Positions 1 to 63,740 of a stretch of 64,000 nucleotides of DNA are shown piece after piece. The position numbers were made by a program, and so were the translations under genes. The notes beneath the pieces were generated by a model. It was given only the letters and a program-made list of their open reading frames with translations. It made no database searches and was not told the DNA's origin. The stretch is from Glandiceps talaboti (Eukaryota > Hemichordata > Enteropneusta > Spengelidae). Location: NCBI RefSeq assembly GCF_964340395.1, contig NC_135550.1, forward strand, positions 8,869,364 through 8,933,363, written 5' to 3'. How positions within the stretch are numbered: the stretch's first letter is position 1; each line of letters opens with the position of its first letter.

Positions 1-388
1 TAATGAAAATATTACACATGGACTTGATTATTTTGATGGCTAGCTTCAATTGTTTGTTTTCTAACTGATAATCAACATTTCAACTTGACTACTTCTACAT
101 GCCCACCGTGCACTACACCTATGTACAATTCATAACACCACCAAAGTATTAAAAAGCGTTTTTTTGTATGTACCACAATCGCTTATAGAATAAATTTAAA
201 GTGTAAAAGTATATTATTTCAATTGGTTTGTTCACAAGTCTCGCATGTGGCCTTTCTAATCAATTAGTTAATGGAACAGTATACTTTTACATTTGATATG
301 AATGCTATAAATGAGTGTAGCACATAGACAGAGTGTTTTACTTCAGTGTTATTAGTTGTAATTGTTTAATTTGCATTGGAAGTTGTCT

Positions 389-442
<54 letters not shown>

Positions 443-1330
443 TAAATGACATGTCACATAATCAGTGAAACACCAAGCCTACATCATTTTAGCTATAAGA
501 TGTATAAAACTATTACCAAACATAGAGGTATAGGTGTTAATTGTTAATTATTGTGTATATCAAAAGCGGTGTCGATGGTGTTTTCAAACCATAGTGAAGC
601 CCTGAGAAAGTGATAAACGAATTATTGGGGGCATGCGCATATAAGAGACACATTGATTAGGTGGGTCAAGTCTAACACCATAATTGTGATATATTTTTAT
701 TTGACAGTGAAAATGCATGAACTGTCACTGACTGACAAAGCTTCCACTTACTGTATTCAGATCTCGACCGATTATTGTATTCATGAAAGTCTAATTAGGA
801 GGAAGTGAAGCTGTGTGAATGGTAGACTTTAAAAGCCGAGGACAAAAGACGAATAAAAAGTGTAGACGCAATGACTTTGCAAATATAATTTGGGAAGTGG
901 GGCTAAATGGAGCATGGACCTTGCCAAAATCTACCTGAAACAAAGATTTTCATTATTTTGCGAACAAACAGCCTAGTTATTGTGTTAATAGTTGTAGTGC
1001 ATTCACAACACACACGGACGGACGGACGGACTGACGGGACAGACACATTCCAAACACCCACATTACCTCTCTCTCTACACAATCACAACAATCACCATAG
1101 TGTGTCCATGCTTTACTCTGGCTTAATACAAAAAACATAGCGAACTTTACCAAGGTACACCTAATAGTAGTTCATTTTAACAAAATCGAAGATTCATTGA
1201 TAATGACCTTGCTTTATCAATTAATCTTTTCTCTCTTTTTAAGGGGGGAGACCATGAAATATCCACCCTAAGTCTGTGTGATATTTTGTTTTGTTAATAA
1301 CAATATTCCTATCACAGATATTTCACAAAC
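1..1330. other. No gene identified; (GT)n at 393-440
   Basis: AT-rich sequence with one (GT)n microsatellite (393-440) and a short (ACGG)n stretch at 1014-1033. I looked on the minus strand for the final SLC16 exon and did not find a convincing one. Confidence 0.6.
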
Positions 1331-1937
1331 CTGATAATGGCGGACCAATTAGAAATCCCAAACCAACAAAGAAGGTAGCAACAGCGAATCCTTCAGTTAT
1401 TCTTTGTATACCAACAACCTGTTTAACACACACGGGATCCAACGCTGAAAATACACCACGGCCTATTCCAAGAACGACAGAGATTACCACCAACATAGGG
1501 TAAGAGTTTGCGGTTGGTACAATAATCGTTGCGACTGCAAATACTACAAAGCCTAAACAATGTGCGGAGATCCTACCCCCCTCAATTCCACAGCAATCGA
1601 GTAGAAAACCGGTAGCTATGGAACAAATACAAGTTACGATACCCATAATTGACATCAAGAAGGCTGCGTCTACATTACTTGTCCCTTTTCTGATTCCTGC
1701 ATCGACAAAATGACTGAATACGATGCCTGAGCCAAAAGAATAGAGGACATAAGAAACCAACAAAGCTGCGAATAACGGCGTTTCTCGGAAAACTGCTAGT
1801 GGTTTGTTTTCATTCTTATTACTTATCTTAGAATGTTTGTCTTCTTTGATTTCTAAACCTTCGAATTCCCTTTTTAGACTAATGTCAGTAGCTTGATATG
1901 TGCACGTGTCCCTCTGTTCTTGGCGTGTTTCGTTAAT
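1331..1937 (-). CDS. SLC16/monocarboxylate-type transporter, exon coding for TM7-TM12
   Basis: 607 nt open exon, phase 0 start and phase 1 end. Acceptor gatactcag, donor GTTTGT. It begins with a polar loop (EGLEIKEDKHSKISNKNENK) like the large TM6-TM7 loop of MCTs. Then FRETPLFAALLVSYVLYSFG and four more hydrophobic helices, with CGIEGGRISAHCLGF in the position of the loop with conserved RR/GR. It ends in the highly typical VGIQRITEGFAVA, GLGFLIGPPLSG (compare GL.R...A......G....IGPP.AG in SLC16). MFS proton-linked or facilitative carriers of this family sit in the plasma membrane; the substrate cannot be told. The last short exon should lie at lower coordinates or outside the window and was not found. 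The N-terminal half was not found on this strand. Confidence 0.8.
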
Positions 1938-1951
1938 CTGAGTATCATCGA

Positions 1952-2030
<79 letters not shown>

Positions 2031-2042
2031 CATTGATTGATA
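1938..2042. repeat. (TGAT)n microsatellite at an exon edge
   Basis: About 20 copies of TGAT from 1955 to 2042, ending about 18 bp from the inferred 3' splice site of the SLC16 exon. On the sense (minus) strand it is (CAAT/AATC)n, so the tract occupies the place of the polypyrimidine tract. It stays open in frame as a SINQ repeat if the intron is not removed. Confidence 0.9.
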
Positions 2043-3002
2043 AAACACATCTCCCCCTGTGATCTAGTTTTATCACCAGTGAAAGTGTATAAGTGAAAAT
2101 CATCACCATTAAAAATTCTCATGGTGTTCGCTTCGTTGTATATCTTTTACCAAGGGTACACAAATTCGATGACTTCCTTTCTACGAGCAAGTACAGATCT
2201 TAGGTGACAAACTTGCTTCTTGTACCCATATTTAATACTATCACAGTGCTCTTTTGTGTGAATTGTTCTCAATGCCTGGACTCAGTAAATAAATGTGAAA
2301 GATGTTTGAGACACAAAAGTGTGTACGTTCTCGGGGTTTGCCTATTTTAGCCCCCACACCTCCGCCCCCACTCATTCAAATTTTCGTACATGTTTCGTTT
2401 AGATGCATGCAAGCTTTATTGAAGATTGTCTCCGAAAATCTGTCGCAAGTATGAAGGACGTCATCCAGCTTACATACTCCTTATTATATCATTATACATC
2501 GTATACATCTCTCTCTTTCTTGGAGGTCCTGATTCAATTCCCGTACGGTACGGTTGGCGGCTTTTTTCTTCGAAATTTGATCTAGCAGCTAGACTACTGA
2601 TGCACCTATCATACATACTTGGTACAAGCGGACTGTTTTACTTTCCTACTGTTGACTGTAAATTTGTGTCACTAGCAGTACCAACAACACACTTTTTTCC
2701 TTTTTTATTTTTGAAAGATGTTGTTTCAATGGACGACTATCCCACATTTCATGATCTGCCAACTAGGACAAGCATATCGTCATAAGGTCAAACCGAGTGT
2801 CACCTCTGCCGGTCGACTGTGAAACACCGCGAAATTAAAACTTTTTATGAAAGTTAAACGCGATGGGATTATCATGCTGTCTTTATTCTTTGTTCTTACA
2901 CTTAAAATTATAGAATGGTGACTTACGTGCACAAAAATTACAAACTGTAAAGACAGACACAATTCCAGATGTGACAGCACCGCCTGCTTCGAAATAGCTC
3001 AG
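2043..3002. other. Non-coding or unresolved
   Basis: No exon I can assign. On the plus strand at about 2432-2545 a frame reads RKYEGRHPAYILLIISLYIV then YISLFLGG, a basic segment followed by a hydrophobic helix. It could be a membrane-protein fragment but no family is recognisable. The missing SLC16 TM1-TM6 exons would be expected on the minus strand here and are not seen. Confidence 0.4.
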
Positions 3003-3175
3003 GAATTCAACGTATACAACGGACATTGCTGCTTCACTTCCACGCAGTCAAGAGCTTGTAGAACCACCAGGTGGAGGCTGGGGATGGATGATAGCTGTGT
3101 CATTTTTCTTCACTACCTTGTTAACGCCATGCTGTGTCGAATTTCCTCATGCAATACCCTATACGTATAGTGCAT
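3003..3175 (+). pseudogene. SLC16 N-terminal (TM1) signature, exon or pseudo-exon
   Basis: After a possible acceptor (aaatagctcag) the frame reads TTDIAASLPRSQELVEPPGG then GWGWMIAVSFFF. MCTs start TM1 with PPDGGWGW, so the signature is present with the acidic residue changed to Gly. Beyond about 3130 the frame no longer looks like MCT TM1/TM2 (CCVEFPHAIPYTY) and it soon becomes low-quality sequence. The strand is opposite to the C-terminal SLC16 exon only 1 kb away. It could be an exon of a second, divergently oriented paralogue or a broken inverted piece. Confidence that this is SLC16-derived is moderate. Confidence 0.45.
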
Positions 3176-3744
3176 TGCATTGTATTTTATTGTATTGTTA
3201 TCCTGATTGGAAGTATTCATTCCAAAAAAGGAAGGATGCTATGTGTAGAGAGGATTGGTCACAGTTGCATGTCTGTGGCAACTCATACATTACACTTTTT
3301 AGCTCCGCTGTCGGCGAAAGCTGATATTTGGTGTGCATCTTCCTTGGGGGAGGCTATTCAGATTCGTTCATGCGAAGGTGATTTTTAATTTTTTACGATA
3401 TTTTTTTCAAAAATGATATTTTCATCATCTCCTCAAATACTACTTGTCAGATTACTTTATCAAAGTCAGCACATCTTCTTTTATATTTTTGATGATTTTT
3501 AATATATGTTAATGAGCATTGTGACCGACGCCATATTGGAAATCAGTCCACGAGACTGAAGTAAACTGCCACTTTTCAAAAGACACCATTGACATCTGAC
3601 AGGCAATGTAATATGTCCTATAGTCTGAATTCCACGTATTTTGCGCCCAAATGACAAGTGTTTGTTCAAAACAGGATTGCAGACTTTACACCCAAATTCT
3701 GCACCCTTTCTACAGAATGGTTCATTCCAATATGTATTCCGTAT
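3176..3744. other. Nothing recognised
   Basis: AT-rich sequence without an assignable gene or structured repeat. It contains a gccatattggaaatcag phrase near 3530 that resembles the dispersed repeat seen at 29204-29880. Confidence 0.5.
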
Positions 3745-6700
3745 AAATATATATTTATTTATTTACTTCGAGAACATGCTCATAAAAAAAACATATAAAA
3801 CACACAGAAAAATAAAGTGAAATACGACATTTTAGGTAGACAAAAGACAGTTTAGGTAACATGAACAAGTGAAAGGAAAGGTTATACTGATGAAAGAAGC
3901 CAAACATTCCAGACACTGTCAATTAAAAGTCAAAAACAATCTCTTAGGACAACAGCAATATATTTGTTATCGGTTACAGTTGGTGGTAAACTGGCTTCAA
4001 TTAAAGTATTCTGACTGTTCAGTAATCTCATATAGAACTTCGATCGTGCCATCCACTGCTTACATGAAAACGTCATTATGTTATTACTCACAAAGGTTTC
4101 AGAAATACTGATACGTTGCTTTACCCCTAGCAAAATACGAAAAACTTTATTATACACAACTTTGACTTCACTTAAACAAGTTGGAGTAAAGACATTCCAG
4201 AGGTGAGCACAGTACAATGAAGAACAATACACTTTAAATAAATTTATCTTCACTGCAAAAGAGCAATGATTGGAATTACGAATTGAACTATTAGCACTAG
4301 CATAAAAACTTCTCATTTGCCGTTTGATATCATCTTTGTCGTTTCCAATATAATGCAAGACGACTCCTAGGTAAATATGTTTTCTAACAAATGCCAAGGT
4401 TGAGTCGTTCATATAAACATGTGGTACACAAGAGATTTTGCATTGCTTTGGCATCACATAAAGACACTTGGATTTCTTTGCATTAAAAATGATATCATGG
4501 GTTACAGCATAGCTTGAACAAGAGCATAACATTCTGTTTAGTCCCTTCACAGAGGGACAAATAAGAACGATATCATATGCAAATAACAAATGATTAAACA
4601 TTTACTAGCAATGTAACAGCCAGTATTTACTTCGCCCAAAGAATCACTTAATTTATCCATATACACTGCGAATAGCCAAGATAATAAAATACCTCCTTGT
4701 CTTACACCATTACTGACTTCAAAACTGTCAGAGATTGGTCGACCCCCACCTGACATGGAATGTTTGATGCCGATACCAAAAAACAAGCATTCTCACTATA
4801 AATGTAGGAACACGCCGATCAATAAGTTTTCTGAACAGGGTCCAATGATTGATCCTGTCAAACTCTTTGGTGGCATCAAGAAAACAGAGAAAAACTGGGC
4901 TATTATGGCGATTATAAAATTCGATTACTCCCTTCATTAAAAATGCACGTCAGTCGCATGTCCCTCTTTAAAACCAAACTGGTAATCACTTGTATGCAGA
5001 AATTGCTCACACTTGTCAAGTATTAATTTTTCATATAGCTTTTAAAAAGCTGTCACAATGGCTATAGGTCGATAGTTTCCCTTGTCAGTAACATCGCCAT
5101 TTTTATCTTTAACAATTGGGACTAGGATTGTATCCATCATACGAGAAGGTAAGTATCCATGAACATGAGAGGCTGTAAACAAAAGTGATAGTAAACTATG
5201 TATCCGACAGAGAGCATGCTTAATGTGTTCAGCTGTAATACAATTGTCTCTCCACATAATAAAGGCATCTCGAGCAATTGAATGGTGTTCCTTAACATAA
5301 TTATTCCAACCTGGAACACACTTATTGGGCATAGACTGAGTCTTGACAGAAAAACAGTCAGACGTTGCTGAGGACAACATATGAATAATGTCATCATAAA
5401 GCGTATCAATGGCGTTAAGGTGTGATCTTTGCTTACACCTTGAGTCCCGGCAACTGAAAACCTCACTATTGATATGAATATTGCTAAGACTGACATCAGT
5501 ACTACTAAGGTAATTACGTAAATACATGCCGTCGACATTTGACCAATCAATATTTGAATTGTTGCTCTTGATAAATCTGTCCTGATTATTAAACTGAAGG
5601 TTATATTTTTGAAGATCATGAAGATCACATACTACGTTCACAGGAAAATGATCAGACCCAATAATCCATGGGCCAGAGGGGGTTACCGTGCAACCCCCCC
5701 CCCCCCACACACACACACACACACAAACCTCCGACATAGGTATTTTTGTTCATTGGAGTCTACTGAATGACAAACAATATGTTAACAGTGATAATTTTGG
5801 GATGCACTACCTGTTTGGCCTCGATTTCAAATTACATGCAACCCGGAATGGCGTCAAAAGGTTGATGGTAGGGGTAACACATTGCTCCTAAGATGCAGAA
5901 GAAGATAGTTTACCCCTACTGTCGGTATTTCAAAATAATAGCTTATATTGGTTTTAATGGGGGAAAATCATTAATAACCCTCAAAATATTCAATGTTAAC
6001 CTACTTTTTCTTGTTCAGCTCATTCAACTGAATAAAGAACACCCCTTATGTGTATCAGATCATGTTATTTAAAAAAAAGAATGGAAACTTTATACTTAAT
6101 TTTTCGGAAAAAGTGTTGATTTTTCAAAAATCGACAACTTAAAGCCTCCAAAAATTTTATTTCTTGGCATATGTATGGCAAACATTATATCATTAGAAAG
6201 AAAATTCCTAAGCTTTCCAAATATATAATGGATAATAGAGTCCGAGCTTGCATGTGTCATATGGAAGACAATGTGTTACCCCTACCCTCAAATTTTTTGA
6301 CGCCATTCTGGGACACACATGTAATTTGAAATCGAGGCCAAACAGGTAGTGCATCCCAAAATTTTCACTGTTAACATTTTTTTTGTCATTCAGTAGACTC
6401 TAATGAACAAAAAATACCTATGTCGGAGGTTTGTGGGGGGGGGCACAGTAACCCCTCTGGCCCACGGACTACAAAGAACTCATGCAGAATCTTGATATCC
6501 CGTACACAATTGTGTGCTGCAGGGGTCGAAATCCAGTGATCAAGCCATGAAGTCGAATGATGTGCTTCACTATAAAAGGTAAAATTATTCTTATTGTGTG
6601 TACCCAAGAGTTGGACATCGGAACAAATGAGATTGTTATCATTACAAAAGGTATCCACTTCTTCACCAAACTCTGATCCAACATCTGCATTCCAATCACC

Positions 6701-6775
6701 TAAGACCATCATACAATTGGTTTCAGCATATGCTCTGCCTAGCCTGAAAGTGTATACTGGCACTGTAGGGGACGA
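3745..6775 (-). mobile_element. Decayed APE-type LINE (jockey superfamily), interrupted by a MITE
   Basis: Read on the minus strand. Endonuclease pieces lie at 6386-6763 (MVLGDWNADV, SWLDHWIST) and 5580-5665 (PWIIGSDHFPV). Linker and first RT motifs follow at 5042-5300 (VPIVKDKNGD, GNYRPIA), then 4880-5010 (YQFGFKEGH), 4728-4937 (FLDATKEFDRINH), 4650-4720 (NGVRQGG) and 4560-4600 (FAYD, the catalytic YADD-type box with one Asp lost). The C-terminal part runs to 3930. Several frameshifts and stops separate these frames, so it is dead. A (TAAA)n-like 3' tail sits at 3745-3765. The 5' end is truncated after the endonuclease. A 790-bp inverted-repeat element splits the endonuclease at 5672-6461. 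Confidence 0.85.
5672..6461. mobile_element. Non-autonomous inverted-repeat DNA transposon (MITE) nested in the LINE
   Basis: Two long terminal inverted repeats of about 200 bp (about 5672-5880 and 6260-6461) start with GCCAGAGGGG and share, inverted, CCTCCGACATAGGTATTTTT, GCACTACCTGTTTGGCCTCG and TGACGCCATT-type segments. Flanking hexamers ccatgg (5666-5671) and ccacgg (6462-6467) look like a target duplication with one change. The interior is AT-rich and codes for nothing. LINE endonuclease sequence continues on both sides, which proves insertion. Confidence 0.8.
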
Positions 6776-7379
6776 TTTTTGACATCGTTAGTCACCAATA
6801 AAAACGACAATACTCATTCTAAAATTACCTCATTTTGAAAGGGAAAGTACTCTGTGGTTCATTTAGGGAGTTTTGATATTATACGATCAATATTGGTGGC
6901 GAAATCAAAACCGCCGTCAAAATTGCTGATGCGATAATATGGCAGCCATGTTTACATTTCAGTAGAAACTAGTACAGTCGAGGTCAAAATTAAACGAATG
7001 ATAAAAAAGTTATTTTGTGATGTCTTCTACCTGATAATGGTTTATTTTAGTCGATGAATCTAGCAGCTCAAAAGCTAGATAGTTATTCAGTAGATGGCAG
7101 ATGACCTTTCGCTTGACACATGTGAAGTCAGACTTAGAGGTCTGAGATACGTACCGTTGGAAGACGCTAGCGCCAGGCATCTCTGTCATTGAGATTGAAA
7201 CATTTTCAGACAAGTCCTTTTCCAGTTATGACGAAATATTTATTTTTACCGAGATTAGTAAGTCTACAACTCCGATGTGTTTTAACATCGGTAACAATAG
7301 CATTCGACATAAATTGCAATATTGAATATTAATTGACTTACAAAAGTGGTGTGTTTACAAAATACACGAGTCAAAATTG
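6776..7379. other. Nothing recognised
   Basis: No coding or repeat structure identified between the LINE end and the next RT scrap. Confidence 0.5.
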
Positions 7380-7394
7380 TCAATCCACCAAAAT

Positions 7395-7560
7395 TAAAGT
7401 TGGATCATTTCAAATATTATTGACCAATGGAGTAAATAGCAAAATGTACAGAATAATCAAAAGCGTGTATGAGAATGGCTTAACTACATGTTTTACTCCA
7501 ATATTGGTGTCAACCAAGGCTGTGATTTAAGCCATACTTTGTACAATGGCATATAGCATT
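7395..7560 (+). mobile_element. LINE reverse-transcriptase scrap
   Basis: One frame reads NGVNSKMYRIIKSVYENGLT, typical of the RT segment before motif B. After a frameshift the sequence gives GVNQGCDLSHTLYNGI, the GV.QGC.LSP motif. Too short and broken to be functional. Confidence 0.65.
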
Positions 7561-8870
7561 GTCTGAGATATGGTACATTTAAATATTTGTTCTTGTCTCT
7601 GTTTCTTACATAAATTCTTTAATATTACTTATTAGTTCCAACATAACTATACATATATACTTATGCATGTATTACCTAGCTACCACACTAGTTACAGAAC
7701 ATGTCATGTAAAAGCTTGGCTGTTTCACAATCAGTGCTTCACTTATATTGCACTTTGGGGCAAAAGTTAACTTCAAGCTTTCGTAATGGTACTCTTCATA
7801 GATCGTTTATAAAAGAAGTTAATCTAAATTGTTCTACTCATCAGTATGAACTTGTCAGGAGGGATTAATACACCTTCTATTTTGGACACTACATGTTATT
7901 AACACTACAAATCGCCATATTACATCAGATTCCAGTTTCTATTATACACTAGTTATGACCACCTAAAGTTTTCTAACATACCGGTGACTTGACTATGCAT
8001 GTAATATTAATGCCCCTATACCAATGTTACGGACCCATTTTTATGTGACATGGGAAACTCATTTAAAACTTACATTTACGTTAGCTTTTCGAAGCTTGGG
8101 AATATTACCTCAAAGGCTATACATTGCCTTCATAGAAGCAAAACACTTCAGATCTGTCAGGGGAAACCCCCAAGGACTTCCTAACCCCCAGAGGTCATTC
8201 ATGCATTTAACCAACAATCAGATGCACCAACTACCTTTTTACTGTCATAATAATGGTATTAACCTTCTCTTCAATATTTTCACCATGTCCTAATTTGAGA
8301 TGATATTGTCTTTTAAAGATGTAACATGTTTGCCTTAAACTCCAAATCTCCCCTACTAACGATACTACCATTAGATGTGCTAACCTTTACTACATGTATA
8401 TCATGATGTCATTTAACTTTTTAAGGAACATATTTCAATCCTATGTAAGTTATAAAGAATAGTTTCTGATACTTGATGGTGCTGTCTTGTAAAACATGGA
8501 TTAAGTAAAAATTTAGTAAAAATCCTCTAGGACTTCTAGAGGGAGACCCCTCGGACCCCCAACCATGACATGGACATATCCCAGTCTCAAGCTCTTCCCC
8601 TCTTACTGTCAAGATGCTATCAAAGTATTTTGTAAAGATATTTCGGCCCTATGTAGTTGCTTTTTAGTGGTGTCTTGTAAAGCTTGGAAATTATTTTCTG
8701 AAAATGTCTGAATAGTCTCAAAATTGACTTTTCAGAGTTAAAAACCTCCAGCACTTCTAGGGGTAGAGCCCCTAGGACCCCCCATAAGAGATATATATAT
8801 TCCCTTCTCAAGCTTTCCCCTACCTTTCACTATCAACATGCTATTAAACTCCTTTTGGAATATATTTACT
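7561..8870. mobile_element. Repeat element R1, left copy, with internal tandem units
   Basis: This block is found again in inverted orientation at about 62480-63740. Matching landmarks (left copy / reverse of right copy) are TTACCTAGCTACCACACTAG near 7675 / 63690, TTTGGGGCAAAA near 7757 / 63608, and AACAATCAGATGCACCAAC near 8212 / 63150. From about 8320 on, units of roughly 200 bp recur, each with a TTGTAAARCTTGG phrase and a G/C-rich AGGACTTCTAGRGG box. No protein-coding potential is seen. Confidence 0.7.
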
Positions 8871-9100
8871 ATGTGTAGTCAATAATTGTAATTATGATAG
8901 TGCTAACCCGGGGTCTTATAAAGTAGAGGCAAGACTGTCAAGCAGTTCACACTGAGTCACTATAAAAAAATACCTGTCATGTAAATATTATATATGGGGG
9001 GGGGGGTATCATGTTTTAGAATTAAGTGATGGGGTCAGCCTGTTTTTCGATTACTAACTTAAAGGAAACTTTGTATCCATCTATTAGTTACGCCATTCAC
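8871..9100. other. Spacer with a G10 run
   Basis: Unassigned sequence. The run of G at 8997-9006 resembles the poly-G/poly-C stretches found near several transposon ends in this window. Confidence 0.4.
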
Positions 9101-9104
9101 ACCA

Positions 9105-9290
9105 TACCATTTCAGTATTTCAGTTTCTCTATCAAATGCTTGTGACCAACTTTATCGAATGCTTTCGAAAAGTCCAATACACAAACATCAGTTTGAGTAC
9201 CGGATTGCATGTTGTTTACTATATCGTGAACAAATTATATCAATTGAAATTCGCATTGAACGTTTTTCTCTGAAGCCGTGTTATAAGTAG
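9105..9290 (-). mobile_element. LINE reverse-transcriptase scrap
   Basis: Minus strand reads HGFREKRS, then FVHDIVNNMQSGTQTDVCVL and DFSKAFDKVGHKHLIEKL, i.e. RT motifs 2a and A (GFR..RS, LDFSKAFD.V.H..L). Ends at a stop. CR1/L2-like wording. Confidence 0.8.
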
Positions 9291-9319
9291 CAAAGAATTT
9301 CTATGATTTTGTCCCTGCA

Positions 9320-9555
9320 TTTTGATGTAAAAGCTTTAATATGACATACAATATGCGGAAATTAATCTCGACAACTAACATCTAATCTAATAATTCTTAA
9401 ATTTGAAAGCCATGACAAAATATTATATTAAAATCTGGGCCTTTCAAAATACCAACTCAAATAACACTTTTCATCTAATTAATAATGAACTCATGTTCTA
9501 TGTTTGTAAAGTCATGTGAACGTCTATGAAGTGTAAGGTATATGCTATTCATCAG
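9320..9555 (-). promoter_or_regulatory. Putative 3' UTR of the ABCC gene
   Basis: AT-rich sequence directly after the stop codon. The only polyadenylation-like hexamer I noted is ATTAAA at 9335-9340. A reverse-transcriptase scrap begins just beyond, at about 9290, which limits the likely UTR length. No transcript evidence is available. Confidence 0.35.
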
Positions 9556-61812
<52,257 letters not shown>

Positions 61813-61943
61813 CTGCGGGAGAATGGACACAAAACAAAATGACAATCAATATGTATGTATGTATGAAGACATGAGAAAGAAATTGTTCACTAAACAAATA
61901 AGTATTTCAACAGCAAACATGTTCATGTGTATCACGAACACGA

Positions 61944-61978
61944 ACACACACACACACGCGCGCGCGCGCGCGCGCGCC
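61944..61978. repeat. (CA)n-(CG)n alternating purine-pyrimidine tract
   Basis: CACACACACACA followed by about ten CG/GC dinucleotides. In the intron just upstream of ABCC exon 1 of this list. Confidence 0.9.
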
Positions 61979-62479
61979 GATACCAGTCCCCTCTGCCTTA
62001 TCTTTTTTATTCTGAAGTTCACCATCTAACAACTGAATACTGTATGGTGGTTGTTGGCAGAGTTAGGTGTTGAACCTTATTTAAGTTTAATAATTGGAAT
62101 AAACATCGAAATGCAAAATTATGTTTAAACTAGGATAGGAATGTATACTTTGTAGGAAGCCAGTGTTACCAGTAAGTTACTCATCTATGTCCAACTACCA
62201 CACACAGAAGCCTCGCCAGTAGTTACAGATGTCCTGTATGGTTATCTCCCCAAGAATATAAAATGTATTATTAGGTTTCCTTGATAAGTTGTGAGAGTTT
62301 AGGGACCAGTCTGTTTCTCCAGCCTTGGGGGGGGGGGGAGCTGTGTATTTTGCCATCTGGCCGACAAAACGTCACTGACCCGCCCCCGCCCCATCTGTAA
62401 AACCAACACAGGCTGAACTTAATTCTAAAACAAAACATGATGACCCCCTCCCATATACCATATTCACATAACATGTCTT

Positions 62480-63740
62480 TTTTGATCGTGACTCAATGTG
62501 GACTGCTTGACTGTCTCACAAATACTTTACAAAATCCTGGGATAGCACTATCACATAATGAACTAGGCCTTGAAAGATAGGGGGAGTTTGAGAAGGGAAT
62601 ATGTACATCTCTCATGGGGGGGGGTCCTAGGAGGTCTCCCCCTAGAAGCCCTACAGGTGTTTTTTTACCCTTAAAGCCCAGTTTTAGCCTATTCAGACAC
62701 TTTCGGGCAATAATTTCCAAGCTTTACAAGACAACACCAACATGTAAAAAGCAACTTCATAGGGTTGAAATATTTTTTGAAATAAAGTTAATAGCAACTT
62801 TACAGTAAGTGGTAGGGGGAAGAACTTGAGACTGGGGGTTAGGGTTTTTTACTCTTGAAGCCCATTCTTAAGCTATTACGACACTTTCAGGCAATAATTT
62901 CCAAGCTTTACAAGACAGCACCATCACGTATCAAAAACTATTATTTATAACTTTACATAGAGTTGAAATATGTTCTTATCATTAAAGTAAAGGACAGCTC
63001 ATGTAATGGCAGTATCATTGGTAACGGAGATTTGGAGTTTTAAGGCGTTTTGTGGCTATCTTGGCAAACATTTCACATCTTAAAAGACGATATCATCTCA
63101 AATTAGCATAAGGTGAGAAAAGTTTAATACCATTATGACATTAAAAAGGTTGGTGCGTCTGATTGTTGGTTGAATGCATGAATGACCCCTGGGGGCGAGG
63201 GAGTCCTAGGGGTCCCCCTCTAGCAGATCCGGAGGACTTTTGGTTCTATTCAGTTTTTTTTTAGGTTATTCATAGCCTTTGAAGTAATATTTCAAAGATT
63301 CGAAAATTTTCGAAGCTAAAATTAATTTAAGTTAAAATTAGGCCCGTAACATTGGTACAGTGGCATTAATATTGCATGTACAGTATTAACAGTCACTGGT
63401 ATGTTAGAGAACTTTAGGTGGTCATACCTTGTGTATAATACTGAATAGGAAATGGAATCTGATATAAGATTTGGTGATTTGTAGTGCCGATAACATGTAG
63501 TGTCCAAAATAGAAAGTGCATCTACTCTTCATGCTGAAGAGTAGGTCGATTTAGATTATAAACTATCTCTGAAGATAACCATTACGAAAACTTCAAGTTC
63601 ATTTTTGCCCCAAAGTACAATATAAGTGAAGCATTTATAGTGAAACAGCCAAGCATTTACATGATATATTCTGTAACTAGTGTGGTAGCTAGGTAATACA
63701 TATATATGTATGTATAGAGTAGAGGTATGTTTGAACTCTT
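62480..63740. mobile_element. Repeat element R1, right copy (inverted)
   Basis: Reverse complement of the block at 7561-8870. Contains two units with a TTTCCAAGCTTTACAAGACA phrase (62717, 62899) and the G/C-rich GGGGGTCCTAGGAGGTCTCC box. No coding. Confidence 0.7.

Noticed and set aside
1938-2048. Met-initiated SINQ-repeat N-terminus in frame with the SLC16 exon
   Set aside because: A good 3' splice site (gatactcag) at the repeat/exon border and the family's known loop sequence argue that the repeat is intron.
2432-2545. Two-pore K+ channel-like first helix (RKYEGRHPAYILL...)
   Set aside because: Only a basic stretch and one hydrophobic helix; no pore or further segments were found nearby.
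1-9500. Kir6-type channel gene downstream of the SUR-like gene
   Set aside because: Looked for because of vertebrate synteny; no Kir pore (T.GYG/T.GFG) or flanking motifs were seen on either strand.
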